Source: Flavobacterium sp. (GTDB lineage Bacteria; Bacteroidota; Bacteroidia; Flavobacteriales; Flavobacteriaceae). From it: DNA of 64,000 nt. Below the pieces are notes generated by a model that was not told the DNA's origin, ran no database searches, and was given only the letters and a program-made list of their open reading frames with translations. Position numbers and translations under genes: made by a program. Where the stretch lies: the NCBI GenBank assembly GCA_020403245.1, contig JADBYA010000012.1:124001-188000 (forward strand), written 5' to 3'. Below are positions 1-8,025 of the stretch, piece after piece (positions within the stretch are counted from its first letter, which is position 1; each line of letters begins with the position of its first letter).

Positions 1-470
1 AAATCAGAGTTGTAGCAGTCTCTATATATTTTCCATTTATCGGCTTCTTTTTTATACACTATCAAAGACTTTCCATGGTCTCTTTCAACACCATCTTTAT
101 CAAAAACTGTCCATACGTTTTCTTGGGTTAATGTATTTTCATCTCCCCAAAGGCCAACCGATTTTATCTCCAATTTCATAGTGCCATTTTTGAAAAAAGC
201 ACTCATCTCTTCCTGAATAGCTGCATTGCCTTCGTATGTTTTTGAATTTGGCGGCATAAATTTGGCATCAGCAGTATAACAATTGGCTACACTCGCCGCA
301 TCTCCTTTAGTAAAGGCATCAGCATAGGTTGTATTTAATTCATCAATAGCTTGTTGGGCGGCAACCATATCAAATACTTTCGCTTCTTCTTTTTTACAAC
401 TTGTAGTTGTGAATAAAAGGACAGTACTCAATAACACGACAACGTTCAATATGTTTACTCTTTTTTTCAT
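1..470 (-). CDS. SnoaL/NTF2-like (DUF4440-type) lipoprotein, 3' end cut by window edge
   Basis: The gene starts with ATG at 470 and stays open for about 156 codons to the left edge, so its C-terminus lies outside the window. The protein begins MKKRVNILNVVVLLSTVLLF and reaches a TTSCKK stretch that fits a lipoprotein signal with Cys about residue 26, so it is probably a membrane-anchored lipoprotein. The mature part (AAQQAIDELNTTYADAFTKG, later NCYTADAKFMPPNSKTYEG) has the look of the NTF2/SnoaL fold seen in DUF4440 proteins, which are often small-molecule binding or of unknown function. No catalytic residue can be assigned. It is not part of an obvious operon. Confidence 0.75.
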   Translation of the reverse strand, partial: MKKRVNILNVVVLLSTVLLFTTTSCKKEEAKVFDMVAAQQAIDELNTTYADAFTKGDAASVANCYTADAKFMPPNSKTYEGNAAIQEEMSAFFKNGTMKLEIKSVGLWGDENTLTQENVWTVFDKDGVERDHGKSLIVYKKEADKWKIYRDCYNSD

Positions 471-896
471 TTGTTTACTTTTTGATTATTAATAGTATAA
501 AATTAAGTATTTATTCTATTCTACCAAACGAATTGGTACATAATTATGCACAATTCCATGGCTGAGGAAATAAATATAATTTAAATACACTTGTACACTA
601 TTATATTTCAAGGGTTTTATAGTTGATTATAGTCTACGTGCTATTTATCGTTAATACCAACATCATATCCAATTAAGAGCGCGAAAGCCAATGGAACAAA
701 CAACCATATCTTTTGCCAAAGCGGTCTTTCATTCCAAAGTGGTAGGGTTTATAAAAGACCTATTCCTTAGAGAGCTGCAGCTTATAATTAGGCATGTTGA
801 CCAAAGCGTTGGTATACAGCAAATACCATAAACATTATGTACAGTATTCGGTTAAACGGAGAAATGGTTTTTATTCCACACAACTCCTTATTTTGA
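471..896. other. Intergenic stretch, no convincing gene
   Basis: About 425 bp between two minus-strand genes. A 46-codon plus-strand frame (691-831, starting MEQTTISFAK) is present but has no recognisable family, promoter or ribosome site, so it is not called. The part just above 471 should hold the promoter of the lipoprotein gene. No strong terminator hairpin was seen. Confidence 0.5.
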
Positions 897-1961
897 TTAA
901 AGTTTATATACATTCACACCGATGGCATAGCCATACACAGTGCCTTTTTCGTCTTTGTATATTCGAATTTTATTGCAAGCTCTTCCTAAATCAATTTTCT
1001 GCCAAGTGGCACCGCCATCCCTTGTTTCAAAACCGCTATTTAGCGTACCTACAAACCCGTGATTTTCATCAATAAAACCAATACCAAATTCTCTTGCTTG
1101 CGACTCTTCAACTAGGTTAATCTCTATCCATGTAAGACCGCCATCAGTGGTTTTGGCCACTCGTTGTTGTTTCACTGTTGGGTCTGGGTTATAGGATTGG
1201 ATGGTGACATAGCCCACTTTTGGCGTAGGAAACGCAATTTTCCATGTCGTTTCAAATGGACGATTGGATTGGTACACTTTTTTCCATGTGTTGCCACCAT
1301 CAGTAGTTTTCAATATGAGCGCATTCGATTGGGAAATATCTTCATGAGTGGCTGCTGCTGCAAATCCTTCATTTTTATTGAGCATTTTGATATCAAATAA
1401 CATTTTGCAATCGTCATTCATACTATGCGAAGTCCAAGTAGTGCCGCCATCATGAGAGGTCATCATATTGGCCGGACTTCCCACTCTTCCCACAGCATAG
1501 ATATGGGTTTTATAGTCGATGTTACCGTGGTTGATGTATTGTTCTTTTACTATGTCAATAGCACACAATCCCTTTACATAAGGTCCTTTATATGAAACGG
1601 ATTTCCAAGTTTTACCACCATCTTTGGTAGCGTATAACGGAATGGTATCGGATACATTTGGAAAATAATCTGTGCCTACTGTTCCGGCAAAGCCAATGTT
1701 TTGATCCACAAAAGCTATGGTTCTAAAAAAAGTGCCTTTTTGTTCCAATTGCTTTTCCCAAGTTAAACCACCATCAACAGTATGGAATATTTTACCATAG
1801 CCGTTAACATACCAGCCGTTATTTTTATCAATAAAAGCAATGTCGTCTTGTTTTCCTGCATAAGGTTCGGTAGTGAGTGGCTTCCAAACGGTTGGTTGCC
1901 CCAGGACTGTGGAAGTTACAGTAAATAGGAGTAGGGCTGCAATACCATATAATTTAGTCAT
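897..1961 (-). CDS. Secreted Ycf48-like / BNR-repeat beta-propeller protein
   Basis: A 354-residue protein with a signal peptide (about 1-21, ending TSTVLGQ). It carries six Asp-box motifs of the form DGGxTW (DGGLTW, DGGKTW, DGGTTW, DGGNTW, DGGLTW, DGGATW) at roughly regular spacing. That pattern is typical of sialidase-like and Ycf48/HCF136-like propellers. In Bacteroidota such proteins are usually exported and of unknown function; the photosystem assembly role of the plant and cyanobacterial relatives does not apply. ATG start at 1961 is fixed by the signal peptide. The gene stands alone. No sialidase active-site arginine triad is evident. Confidence 0.85.
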   Translation of the reverse strand: MTKLYGIAALLLFTVTSTVLGQPTVWKPLTTEPYAGKQDDIAFIDKNNGWYVNGYGKIFHTVDGGLTWEKQLEQKGTFFRTIAFVDQNIGFAGTVGTDYFPNVSDTIPLYATKDGGKTWKSVSYKGPYVKGLCAIDIVKEQYINHGNIDYKTHIYAVGRVGSPANMMTSHDGGTTWTSHSMNDDCKMLFDIKMLNKNEGFAAAATHEDISQSNALILKTTDGGNTWKKVYQSNRPFETTWKIAFPTPKVGYVTIQSYNPDPTVKQQRVAKTTDGGLTWIEINLVEESQAREFGIGFIDENHGFVGTLNSGFETRDGGATWQKIDLGRACNKIRIYKDEKGTVYGYAIGVNVYKL

Positions 1962-2079
1962 ACTGCTTAGTTTAAAAGTTAAAATTTTTCGTTATATGTA
2001 GTATGACTTTTAAAAATGTTACAAAAAAAAAACACGACACTACTTTTTTTAAAAGCAGCTACATAAAAGTACTAAAAAG

Positions 2080-2117
2080 AAAAAACCGTCTCGTTTCAAT
2101 AAACGAGACGGTTTTTT
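2080..2117 (-). terminator. Rho-independent terminator
   Basis: A perfect 17-bp palindrome with a four-base loop (CAAT). The core is CCGTCTCGTTT, flanked by A6 on one side and T6 on the other. The T-run follows the stem on either strand, so it can work in both directions. It sits directly below the stop of the beta-barrel gene at 2135. Confidence 0.9.
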
Positions 2118-2134
2118 ATGGTCTAAAAAAGAAT

Positions 2135-2785
2135 TTATTTTCCTAATTCAAAAACAAGTCCACCACCTAAACTAAATTGATATACTGACGAATAACTGCT
2201 CAAACCTGCCGAAGCACCACCAGTTCCAAAAAACACACCACCACCAATTGACTGTGTGATAGATAATAATTGTGCTTGCAATTTCACACCCACTTTTTTG
2301 GTAGCCCAAATCGTAGCACCTCCCTTAATTCCCCAAGCAAATTTAGTGGCTGTGTCAGACCTATTATTGGTGCGATTATCAACATTTACAATACCTAAAC
2401 CCGCCATAAATCCACCAAATCCTTCTACTTTTGAACCTGGTTTAGAAAACGTTCTGTTGGCACCTAGCATAATGTAATTTAAGGCAAGATCAAAATCAGC
2501 AAATTTAGGCAAAATACTACCATCATTGTACTGCGTAGGAGCATTGGTGTCCAATCTCAAGTACGATAATTCAATATAAGTATCTTTTCGTATTTCTCTT
2601 TCAATCCCGATTCCATATTGGAAACCACCTTGTGTTTGACCTTGATAAAATCTTCCGGGATCAAAATAAGAATCGAAACTATCTTCAAAGGTATAGTTTC
2701 CATAAAGATTAATTCTCGTTTGGCCATAACTAGCAGTTGTTGCAACTATACAAAGTGCAATAAATAGATTTTTAAAATTTTTCAT
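2135..2785 (-). CDS. Outer-membrane beta-barrel protein
   Basis: A 216-residue protein with a signal peptide (MKNFKNLFIALCIVATTASYGQ without its last residues). The mature part is rich in alternating Gly/aromatic strands (FQYGIGIEREI, YIELSYLRL, FAWGIKGGATIW, VGVKLQAQLL) and ends in a Phe-containing strand (FSLGGGLVFELGK). This fits the OmpA/porin-like small barrels of Bacteroidota. No OmpA peptidoglycan-binding domain follows. The gene is 26 bp downstream of the next minus-strand gene at 2812, so the two may be co-transcribed, and it ends at the strong terminator at 2080-2117. Function unknown beyond an envelope role. Confidence 0.8.
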   Translation of the reverse strand: MKNFKNLFIALCIVATTASYGQTRINLYGNYTFEDSFDSYFDPGRFYQGQTQGGFQYGIGIEREIRKDTYIELSYLRLDTNAPTQYNDGSILPKFADFDLALNYIMLGANRTFSKPGSKVEGFGGFMAGLGIVNVDNRTNNRSDTATKFAWGIKGGATIWATKKVGVKLQAQLLSITQSIGGGVFFGTGGASAGLSSYSSVYQFSLGGGLVFELGK

Positions 2786-2811
2786 GGGTAATTGTTAGTT
2801 TAATTTATTGT

Positions 2812-3291
2812 TTATTGTTTGGTTTTTTCTAATTCTCCTATAAAAGGAAGGGCATCTTGAAGTTCGGACCGCACTGCCGTTTGCAGGTAGACTTCCAATT
2901 GAATAAACTTGGAAGCATTCAATGCACCAACTGATTTTTTAGCAATTTCATAGTATTTTGATAATAATTTCTCAAAATCAGCATTATTTTTCAAGCTGGC
3001 TTTAGCCAACACATCTGCTTTTTCATCTGTAAGATTGAAATAATCTTTAGCATAGTTTTGGATGATTTCTACTTTTTTTGCCCCTAGAGCTTTACGTTCA
3101 ACTTCATAAGCATCATAAACTTTGAAAAAAGCTGCACTTTGAGGTTCTGATAATTTCATAAAAGCTATAGCCAATTCTTTTTTAGATTTACCATAAATGC
3201 CTTGAATAATTTCAAGGTCTTCTTTATTTGTTGATTGAGCAAATGTTGTTAGTGTAGTAATAAGAAATAGTACTAAAGATGATTTTTTCAC
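2812..3291 (-). CDS. Secreted helical protein of unknown function (GTG start)
   Basis: A 159-residue protein. The start codon is GTG at 3291; the signal peptide begins immediately (MKKSSLVLFLITTLTTFAQS), so this start is well supported. The mature part is highly charged and predicted mostly helical (YDAYEVERKALGAKKVEIIQ, DEKADVLAKASLKNNADFEK). It resembles Spy/CpxP-like periplasmic helical proteins in general character but lacks their LTxxQ motifs, so no family is claimed. It lies just upstream of the beta-barrel gene in the same orientation. The two probably form a small envelope operon. Confidence 0.7.
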   Translation of the reverse strand: MKKSSLVLFLITTLTTFAQSTNKEDLEIIQGIYGKSKKELAIAFMKLSEPQSAAFFKVYDAYEVERKALGAKKVEIIQNYAKDYFNLTDEKADVLAKASLKNNADFEKLLSKYYEIAKKSVGALNASKFIQLEVYLQTAVRSELQDALPFIGELEKTKQ

Positions 3292-3501
3292 GAGGATTGT
3301 TTTTTTTAAATTGTTAATTTATAGTTAGTTATTGTTTGAAATCAAAACCTATGAGTCGATTTCCTTAAAAGAATTCTCTTAATTCAATTTCAAAAATATA
3401 AAATTTTATCTAAAATAGGTTTTATTTTTATTATTTTATAGTACCATACTCATAGGATGAAAACAAACAAAATTGAAAACTTTTTTAAATAGTGTTATTG
3501 A

Positions 3502-3948
3502 CTATTTTTCTATAGTACCACTATAATCCTTCATGCGCTCTCCTTGAATGAACATTTTCTTCGTATTAAAATGAATGGAAAACGGCACTTCGTTCCAATG
3601 GGTATCCGAATCAGAATCTGAGCTTGCGGTGTATTGATACCACAGCGTATAGGCAACATTATCAAATCCTTTTATGAATTTTAATGCTCCACTCTCATTA
3701 CACTCTAGGCCCCAAATCATGGCTCTTTTAGGCAACTCGTGCAACTGGTATATGCCGGTGCCGTTATTGTTTAATTCCACTATGGGTTCAGCACCTTGAA
3801 ACAAATAGGTTCCTGCAATCGGAAAATCAATGGCATTAGTTATATAATGCGTACCGGTTTTGGTGGAGATGGTAGTAACCGAGTTTTGGGCAACACAGTT
3901 CAAGGTAATCAAGAGGAACAGAAAAGAAAGTACTTTTTTTAGATTCAT
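3502..3948 (-). CDS. Secreted hypothetical protein
   Basis: A 148-residue protein with a clear signal peptide (MNLKKVLSFLFLLITLNCVAQ). The mature part looks like a small beta-rich domain (TGTYLFQGAEPIVELNNNGT, YQLHELPKRAMIWGLECN, FSIHFNTKKMFIQGERM). It is lipocalin-like in feel, but no diagnostic motif was found. Flavobacterial proteins of this kind are usually annotated as hypothetical. Single gene: more than 200 bp separates it from its neighbour at 3291 and a long repeat-rich gap lies upstream. Confidence 0.7.
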   Translation of the reverse strand: MNLKKVLSFLFLLITLNCVAQNSVTTISTKTGTHYITNAIDFPIAGTYLFQGAEPIVELNNNGTGIYQLHELPKRAMIWGLECNESGALKFIKGFDNVAYTLWYQYTASSDSDSDTHWNEVPFSIHFNTKKMFIQGERMKDYSGTIEK

Positions 3949-4224
3949 ATTTTTAGCAGTTTAGTGTTGTATGCGATACTCCAGTATGGAACATATTCCA
4001 CTGGACTAACGACAAAGTTATTGTATTTCCTTTTTCTATCCAACCTTATTTGTATGCTTGACTAAAGTATTTAATGATTTGATGACAAAAGTACTGCGAT
4101 TCGCCAAGCGAACAGGGCGTTTGCTTTAACTTTCAAATCCTTAAATACCTGCTTTTATGTCACCCTGAGCGCTCCCGAAACTCTGGGATAAGCGGTAATT
4201 GTCATTCTCCCGATACTTCGGGAC

Positions 4225-4331
4225 AGGAGGAATATCTGCAATCATGAGCAAATAATAAAATTCCTTTCTCGTCCCAAAAGACGAGACGGAATGACAAATA
4301 AACCCTTAACTTAATGAGATTGGACGAGCAC
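4225..4331. repeat. Dispersed repeat module B, copy 1
   Basis: A 107-bp block whose second copy, of exactly the same length, lies at 5485-5591. The two differ at only a handful of positions near their left ends. The block holds a hairpin: ATTCC, then CTCGTC, a CCAAAA loop, GACGAG, then GGAAT. This is a REP-like palindrome of the kind common between flavobacterial genes. Confidence 0.85.
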
Positions 4332-4349
4332 TTGTTGGGCGGAGGATTC

Positions 4350-4432
4350 CTATTTTAGTTAACCGCATTGCAAATGCTACATTCTTTGTTCTAATTTAAG
4401 TAGGTACTCGTCACAGAAGAGCACCAGTTGGG
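4350..4432. repeat. Dispersed repeat module C, copy 1
   Basis: An 83-bp block beginning CTATTTTAGTTAACCGCATT and ending at GAGCACCAGTTGG. The second copy is 6626-6708, with about five substitutions. It follows module B after an 18-bp gap. Confidence 0.85.
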
Positions 4433-4470
4433 AGTAACTACCACGCGATAGGAATGCTACGCCAGTCGTT
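4431..4470. repeat. Dispersed repeat module D, copy 1
   Basis: A 40-bp block (starts GGAGTAACTACCACGCGATA) found again at 7632-7671 with about two changes. Here it directly abuts module C; at 7.6 kb it follows module A. The modules are therefore shuffled relative to one another. Confidence 0.8.
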
Positions 4471-4644
4471 TTGGTCTAGTCGAGCGGGAGGGGTGCGGGA
4501 GGGGTAAAATCATATCGAAATCCCCATAGTGGACAGAAAGTAATCGGTGAGCCTGTCCTGAGTTTATCGAAGGGTTCAATTGGAGTTTCATTGTTCGTGC
4601 TGCGCACACAAAAAGAACTCTAGCTGTAGTGCGATCGCTTTTTT

Positions 4645-4944
4645 TTAATCGTTAATTCTATTTTTAATATCCATTCTTTCGTGCAAAATTCTCACAACTT
4701 CCATTTCTGTATTTTCAATTTGTTTGCAAAATATTAAATGCGATTTCACTTTTGAATATCGATAATCTTTACGAATGCTACCAAAATCTTTTATTGTTTC
4801 AAAGTTTTTCGCTACATATTCTATTTCATCCATTATCAAATTATAATATCGGTTCGCTTGTTCAATCGACCAATTTTCAGCCGTGTAAATCCAAATAGTA
4901 TTCAAATCGTCTAAAGCTTTTTCACTTATAATGAAGTCAGCCAT
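4645..4944 (-). CDS. parE: ParE/RelE-family toxin
   Basis: A 99-residue protein with the ParE-type layout. The N-terminal helices (ALDDLNTIWIYTAENWSIEQ, ANRYYNLIMDEIEYVAKN) are followed by a beta sheet (DFGSIRKDYRYSKVKSHLIF) and a C-terminal ILHERMDIKNRI, which matches the family end RILHxRMD. ParE toxins inhibit DNA gyrase in characterised cases; RelE relatives cut mRNA, and the ILHERMD tail favours ParE. The start codon overlaps the stop of the upstream antitoxin by one base (TAATG), as expected for a coupled pair. The pair is embedded in repeat-rich DNA. Confidence 0.9.
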   Translation of the reverse strand: MADFIISEKALDDLNTIWIYTAENWSIEQANRYYNLIMDEIEYVAKNFETIKDFGSIRKDYRYSKVKSHLIFCKQIENTEMEVVRILHERMDIKNRIND

Positions 4945-5189
4945 TACTTTTGGAAATTGTCGTTTAACCTTTTTAGATTTTCTGTTCGGTTAAAATTTCT
5001 AATTTTTCCACTTTTTTCTCCAAGTTCTAATTCCGCAATTAGTGAGTTTGTTTGAATTTCTTCCTGCTCAAAATGTCTCAAAGCAGTTCTAATAACTTCG
5101 CTGACTGAATTATATTTTCCTGTTGCAATTTGTCTGTTTATAAAACTTTCGTAATATTCCCCAATTAAAATTGATGTATTTCGTGCCAT
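4944..5189 (-). CDS. parD: ParD-family antitoxin (ribbon-helix-helix)
   Basis: An 81-residue protein starting MARNTSILIGEYYESFINRQ. The first ~45 residues match the CopG/ParD ribbon-helix-helix pattern: beta strand NTSILIGEYY, helix, then GKYNSVSEVIRTALRHFEQE, where YxSxSEVIRxALR is the ParD signature. The charged C-terminal tail would wrap the toxin. The upstream inverted repeat at 5211-5227 is the likely autoregulatory operator. The gene is translated ahead of the toxin with a one-base overlap. Confidence 0.9.
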   Translation of the reverse strand: MARNTSILIGEYYESFINRQIATGKYNSVSEVIRTALRHFEQEEIQTNSLIAELELGEKSGKIRNFNRTENLKRLNDNFQK

Positions 5190-5210
5190 AATTTTATATT
5201 TTTAACAAAT

Positions 5211-5227
5211 ATACCAATTTATGGTAT
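5211..5227 (-). promoter_or_regulatory. Candidate operator of the parDE pair
   Basis: Inverted repeat ATACCA-ATTTA-TGGTAT, 22 bp upstream of the parD start. Ribbon-helix-helix antitoxins normally bind such palindromes over their own promoter. The role is inferred from position and symmetry. Confidence 0.55.
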
Positions 5228-5278
5228 TTTGCAATAAATTTTCTGTAATTTTTTCGGTTTAATGTCGCTCCACAGTGT

Positions 5279-5438
5279 CGCACAACTTGCGTAAATCTAC
5301 CCCAATTTAAGTGTATATCAGAATGTTTTTTCCCCTTTCTATCCCAAAAATACTATAATTTACAATAAACGTTTACAAAGTTCAAAACGTCGACAACGTT
5401 GTACTTTTCAATTTTATTGCTCCGTAGGGCGACTTCTT
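5279..5438. repeat. Dispersed repeat module A, copy 1
   Basis: About 160 bp, related to 6440-6597 and 7458-7625. Shared landmarks in order are a CGCA-AC start, a CCCCTTTCTATCCC stretch, an AACG(T)TTACAAAGTTC segment, CGACAACGTTG, and ATTTTATTGCTCCG(T/A)AG. The last ~70 bp are almost identical in copies 1 and 3. It separates parDE from hicBA. Confidence 0.75.
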
Positions 5439-5484
5439 AGAGGAGAAACTAGCAAGCGTTAGGAATCGCGCGGGAGCGTGGGAA

Positions 5485-5591
5485 AGGAGGAATCTCTGCA
5501 ATCATTATAAAATAATAAGATTCCTCTCTCGTCCCAAAAGACGAGACGGAATGACAAATAAACCCTTAACTTAATGAGATTGGACGAGCAC
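5485..5591. repeat. Dispersed repeat module B, copy 2
   Basis: Second copy of the 107-bp module at 4225-4331, with the same CTCGTC-CCAAAA-GACGAG hairpin. It lies immediately upstream of the hicBA promoter region. Confidence 0.85.
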
Positions 5592-5660
5592 CAGTTTAGG
5601 GTCGTTTTTTATTTCATTTATCTAGTATTTATTTCATTTATATGGTAAAGTTTAGTAAAG

Positions 5661-5695
5661 TTTGGTAAAAATTGCGGAAAGTATTTATATATTTG
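5661..5695 (+). promoter_or_regulatory. hicBA promoter
   Basis: TTTG at 5661-5664 and TATATTTG (TAnnTTTG) at 5688-5695, 38 nt before the hicB start. The 23-nt spacing is at the long end for Bacteroidota. Tandem short repeats (TATTTCATTTAT twice, then GTTTAGTAAA/GTTTGGTAAA) overlap the -33 side and may be HicB binding sites. Confidence 0.5.
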
Positions 5696-5732
5696 TGTTC
5701 ATTTTTCAATTAAAAAACTTTTATAAAGCGCA

Positions 5733-6125
5733 ATGAGTAAAAATCATCGTATTAATGTCGATTTTAAAAATGCTGAAGCTAAAGTAAAAGCTAACATTGT
5801 TTTAATTTCTTTCAAAGAAGAAGACAACTTTATTGTTTATAGTCCTCATCTTGAAGTTACCGGATATGGTAAATCAGAAGAAGAAGCTATGGAGTCGTTT
5901 AATCATAGTTTAGGAGTTTTTCTAGATTATACAGTCAACAAAAAAACACTTCATGAAGAGCTAATTTCTTTAGGTTGGGAATTAAAAAAAGGGACTGCCA
6001 AAAATCCAAAAAAAATAAATGCTCCGTCTTGGGGTGATTTAATAAAAAATAATGCTTCACTTGAAGAATTATTAAACAATCAGAACATAACAACTAGTCA
6101 CAAAGAAGTTGCTATACCGGTATAA
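5733..6125 (+). CDS. hicB: HicB-like antitoxin
   Basis: A 130-residue protein. The N-terminal half (ANIVLISFKEEDNFIVYSPH, LEVTGYGKSEEEAMESFNHS) is the HicB partial RNase-H-like fold with its typical ...Y-P-L...G-x-S...EA pattern. The C-terminal ~40 residues (WGDLIKNNASLEELLNN) are a short tail rather than a canonical HTH. The gene precedes the toxin and ends 3 nt before it, so the order is antitoxin then toxin (hicBA), the reverse of the classical E. coli hicAB order. It would neutralise HicA and probably repress the operon. Confidence 0.85.
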   Translation: MSKNHRINVDFKNAEAKVKANIVLISFKEEDNFIVYSPHLEVTGYGKSEEEAMESFNHSLGVFLDYTVNKKTLHEELISLGWELKKGTAKNPKKINAPSWGDLIKNNASLEELLNNQNITTSHKEVAIPV

Positions 6126-6128
6126 TGT

Positions 6129-6371
6129 ATGAATACTTATAAGTTAAGTAATATACCATTAGCAACAGTTATTTGGTTTTTAGAGCATCAGGAATTGAAG
6201 CACATAAAAACCGAAGGCGGACATGCAAAATATACTAGAAGTGATTTGAGAAGACCAATAATAATTCAAACGCATATTGATCCAGTTCCAGAATTTATTC
6301 TTACACAAATTTTAAAACATCTTGGATTTAATAAGAAATCATTTCATTTATATATTGAAAAGCATTATTAA
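6129..6371 (+). CDS. hicA: HicA-family mRNA interferase toxin
   Basis: An 80-residue protein of the YcfA/HicA double-stranded-RNA-binding fold. Residues around GGHAKYTRSD contain the conserved GxH with the catalytic His. RPIIIQTHIDPVPEFILTQI followed by LKHLG matches the family pattern of strand, His/Pro and C-terminal helix. HicA toxins bind and cleave mRNA during stress in characterised systems. ATG at 6129 is used; an ATG at 6125 is out of frame. Nothing else follows, and repeat module A begins about 70 bp downstream. Confidence 0.88.
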   Translation: MNTYKLSNIPLATVIWFLEHQELKHIKTEGGHAKYTRSDLRRPIIIQTHIDPVPEFILTQILKHLGFNKKSFHLYIEKHY

Positions 6372-6439
6372 CTTTATTCGTTTTTAATAAAGAACTCAAT
6401 ATTTACCGGATACGTAAAAAAGCACAAAACCCCTAAACA

Positions 6440-6597
6440 CCCGCAATAACTTACCTATACCTACCCCAATATAGGTTTATAAGCGAATATTTATTCCTTT
6501 TTTTACTTTCAAAAATAATACTAATTTTTTGAAAAAAAAACGTTGTCAAAGTTCACAACGTTTACAAAGTTGTTGTTTTCTATTTTATTGCTCCGAA
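6440..6597. repeat. Dispersed repeat module A, copy 2
   Basis: The most diverged of the three module A copies (AACGTTGTCAAAGTTCACAA, then TTTTATTGCTCCGAAG). It lies in the 389-bp gap between hicA and the lysE-type gene and is followed by module C. Apart from these two modules nothing else is seen in that gap. Confidence 0.7.
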
Positions 6598-6625
6598 GTT
6601 GGGACAACGGAGAGGGGAGGGATTT

Positions 6626-6708
6626 CTATTTTAGATAAGCGCATTGCAAATGCTACATTCTTTGTTCTAATTTAAGAAGGTACTCGTCACAGAAGAGCAC
6701 CAGATGGG
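6626..6708. repeat. Dispersed repeat module C, copy 2
   Basis: 83 bp, matching 4350-4432. Begins CTATTTTAGATAAGCGCATT and ends GAGCACCAGATGGG. It lies just downstream of the LysE-type gene's stop. Confidence 0.85.
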
Positions 6709-6760
6709 TGTTCGTTGCTTTTAGTTAATATTATTGTATCATATTTAAAAGTTGCTAATA

Positions 6761-7396
6761 CTATTTAGCTTTGGAAATAGCCATTTTAATTGCAAGTCCT
6801 GTTAGAACACTTGCCATAAACCATTTTTGTGCTTTTATCCAAGATGGATTTTTGTTAAAAAATAATGCAACTTTCGATGCTGTTAATACAATAACAAAAT
6901 TGATACTGAAACTAACAAATATTTGAGTAGCTCCGAGTTGTAAACTTTGTATCATAATTGAGCCGTATTCAGGTTTTATGAACTGTGGGAAAAATGACAA
7001 ATAAAATACAGCAACTTTTGGGTTGAGTACGTTGGTTAGAAAGCCAATAATGAATAGTTTTTTTGGTTTGTCATGTGACAAATCTATATTTGTTTCAAAG
7101 ATGTTTTTACTGTTAGGTTTTATGGCTTGGTATGCCAAGTATAAAAGATAAAAAACACCTAATGTTTTTAATAATGAATAAGCAAAAGGTATTGCGAAAA
7201 GCACTGCTGTAAGTCCAAAGGAAACCATAATTATATGGAACACAAAGCCACAAATTACTCCAATAAGTGAAATTAACCCTGCTTTTTTTCCTTGTGTTAT
7301 GGAACGAGAAATTAAGTAAATCATATTTGGTCCCGGGCTGATAACAAGAACCAATGCCGCTAATGCGAAAAGTAGAATGTCATTAAATGGTATCAT
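6761..7396 (-). CDS. LysE/RhtB-family amino-acid exporter
   Basis: A 211-residue integral membrane protein with about six hydrophobic segments. The N-terminus (LALVLVISPGPNMIYLISRS, read with small differences) has the SPGPN(M)xY(L/V) signature and the GxxxGLISLIGVxxG loop of the LysE/RhtB superfamily. TNVLNPKVAVFYLSFFPQF is the second family hallmark (NPK...F..PQF). Members export amino acids and related metabolites; the substrate cannot be told here. Length is typical. It is a single gene between repeat modules C and A, with neighbours of unrelated function. Confidence 0.92.
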   Translation of the reverse strand: MIPFNDILLFALAALVLVISPGPNMIYLISRSITQGKKAGLISLIGVICGFVFHIIMVSFGLTAVLFAIPFAYSLLKTLGVFYLLYLAYQAIKPNSKNIFETNIDLSHDKPKKLFIIGFLTNVLNPKVAVFYLSFFPQFIKPEYGSIMIQSLQLGATQIFVSFSINFVIVLTASKVALFFNKNPSWIKAQKWFMASVLTGLAIKMAISKAK

Positions 7397-7457
7397 ATTT
7401 TTTCTTTTTTAGTGTTTTCTATGCAGTCGGTACAATGACCGCTAACATGTGAATAAG

Positions 7458-7625
7458 CGCAACAAACTTTCGTCAATCTAACCAAATTGTGATATATAGC
7501 AGATTTTCTCTTCCCCTTTCTATCCCCAAAAATAATACTAATTTTTTTGAAAAAAACGTTGTCAAAGTTCAAAACGTCGACAACGTTGTACTTTTCAATT
7601 TTATTGCTCCGTAGGGCGACTTCTT
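7458..7625. repeat. Dispersed repeat module A, copy 3
   Basis: Nearly identical to copy 1 (5279-5438) over its last 70 bp, ending TAGGGCGACTTCTT. It sits upstream of the lysE-type gene and is followed at once by module D. Confidence 0.8.
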
Positions 7626-7631
7626 GGAGCG

Positions 7632-7671
7632 GGAGTAACTACCACGCGATAGGAATGCTCCGCCAGTCGCT
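7632..7671. repeat. Dispersed repeat module D, copy 2
   Basis: 40 bp, matching 4431-4470 with about two changes. Here it directly follows module A instead of module C. Confidence 0.8.
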
Positions 7672-8025
7672 TTGCTCGAGTGCTTAACTCAGTTTGGCTA
7701 TGCTTTGTGTCAATTTTCTATTTCAAAAATGACATCTTTAAAACAGAAAACGGAAACCGAACTGACGACTGCCGAAACTAGAGTAAAACCTTAACCAAAA
7801 CTTAACGCTATAGCAACCTTTTTATGACACACTATGCTTACTTTTATTATTAATTTCTTAGCATAAAAAATAGTATCAAAGAGGGAGTAATACATAATGC
7901 AAATAGTCCCAAAGTAGTGTTAGTTTACAGCACTGCTAAGAAAACCACTCCCTTTATCCCTCGTTATTTTTACAATCAAAGTCTCATGACTACTTCGTTT
8001 TTCAAAGTAGTGAACACCTACACCT

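Larger units (their letters stand above)
3949..4644. other. Repeat-rich intergenic region
   Basis: About 700 bp without a gene. The left third is unique AT-rich DNA with an imperfect inverted repeat near 3980-4010 (TCCAGT...ACTGGA). From about 4140 it is made of short modules that recur at 5.3-7.7 kb (listed separately). A variant of a repeat core seen elsewhere in this window (CCTGAGtttaTCGAAGG) lies near 4557-4573. No transposase or RNA gene was recognised. Confidence 0.6.
7397..8025. other. Intergenic region with repeat modules A and D
   Basis: About 630 bp. The left part is module A copy 3 and module D copy 2. The right part (7690-8025) is unique; it has a possible long-range pairing GAGGGAGT near 7880 with ACTCCCT near 7947 and is probably the leader of the 8026 operon. 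No gene seen. Confidence 0.55.

Noticed and set aside
691..831. 46-codon frame starting MEQTTISFAK
   Set aside because: No recognisable family, promoter or ribosome site.
794..1400. Two plus-strand frames
   Set aside because: The second is wholly antisense to the Ycf48-like gene, the first mostly so; no domain or promoter.
4225..7671. Integron cassette array
   Set aside because: No integrase gene and no clear attC core sites; kept only as a hypothesis under findings.
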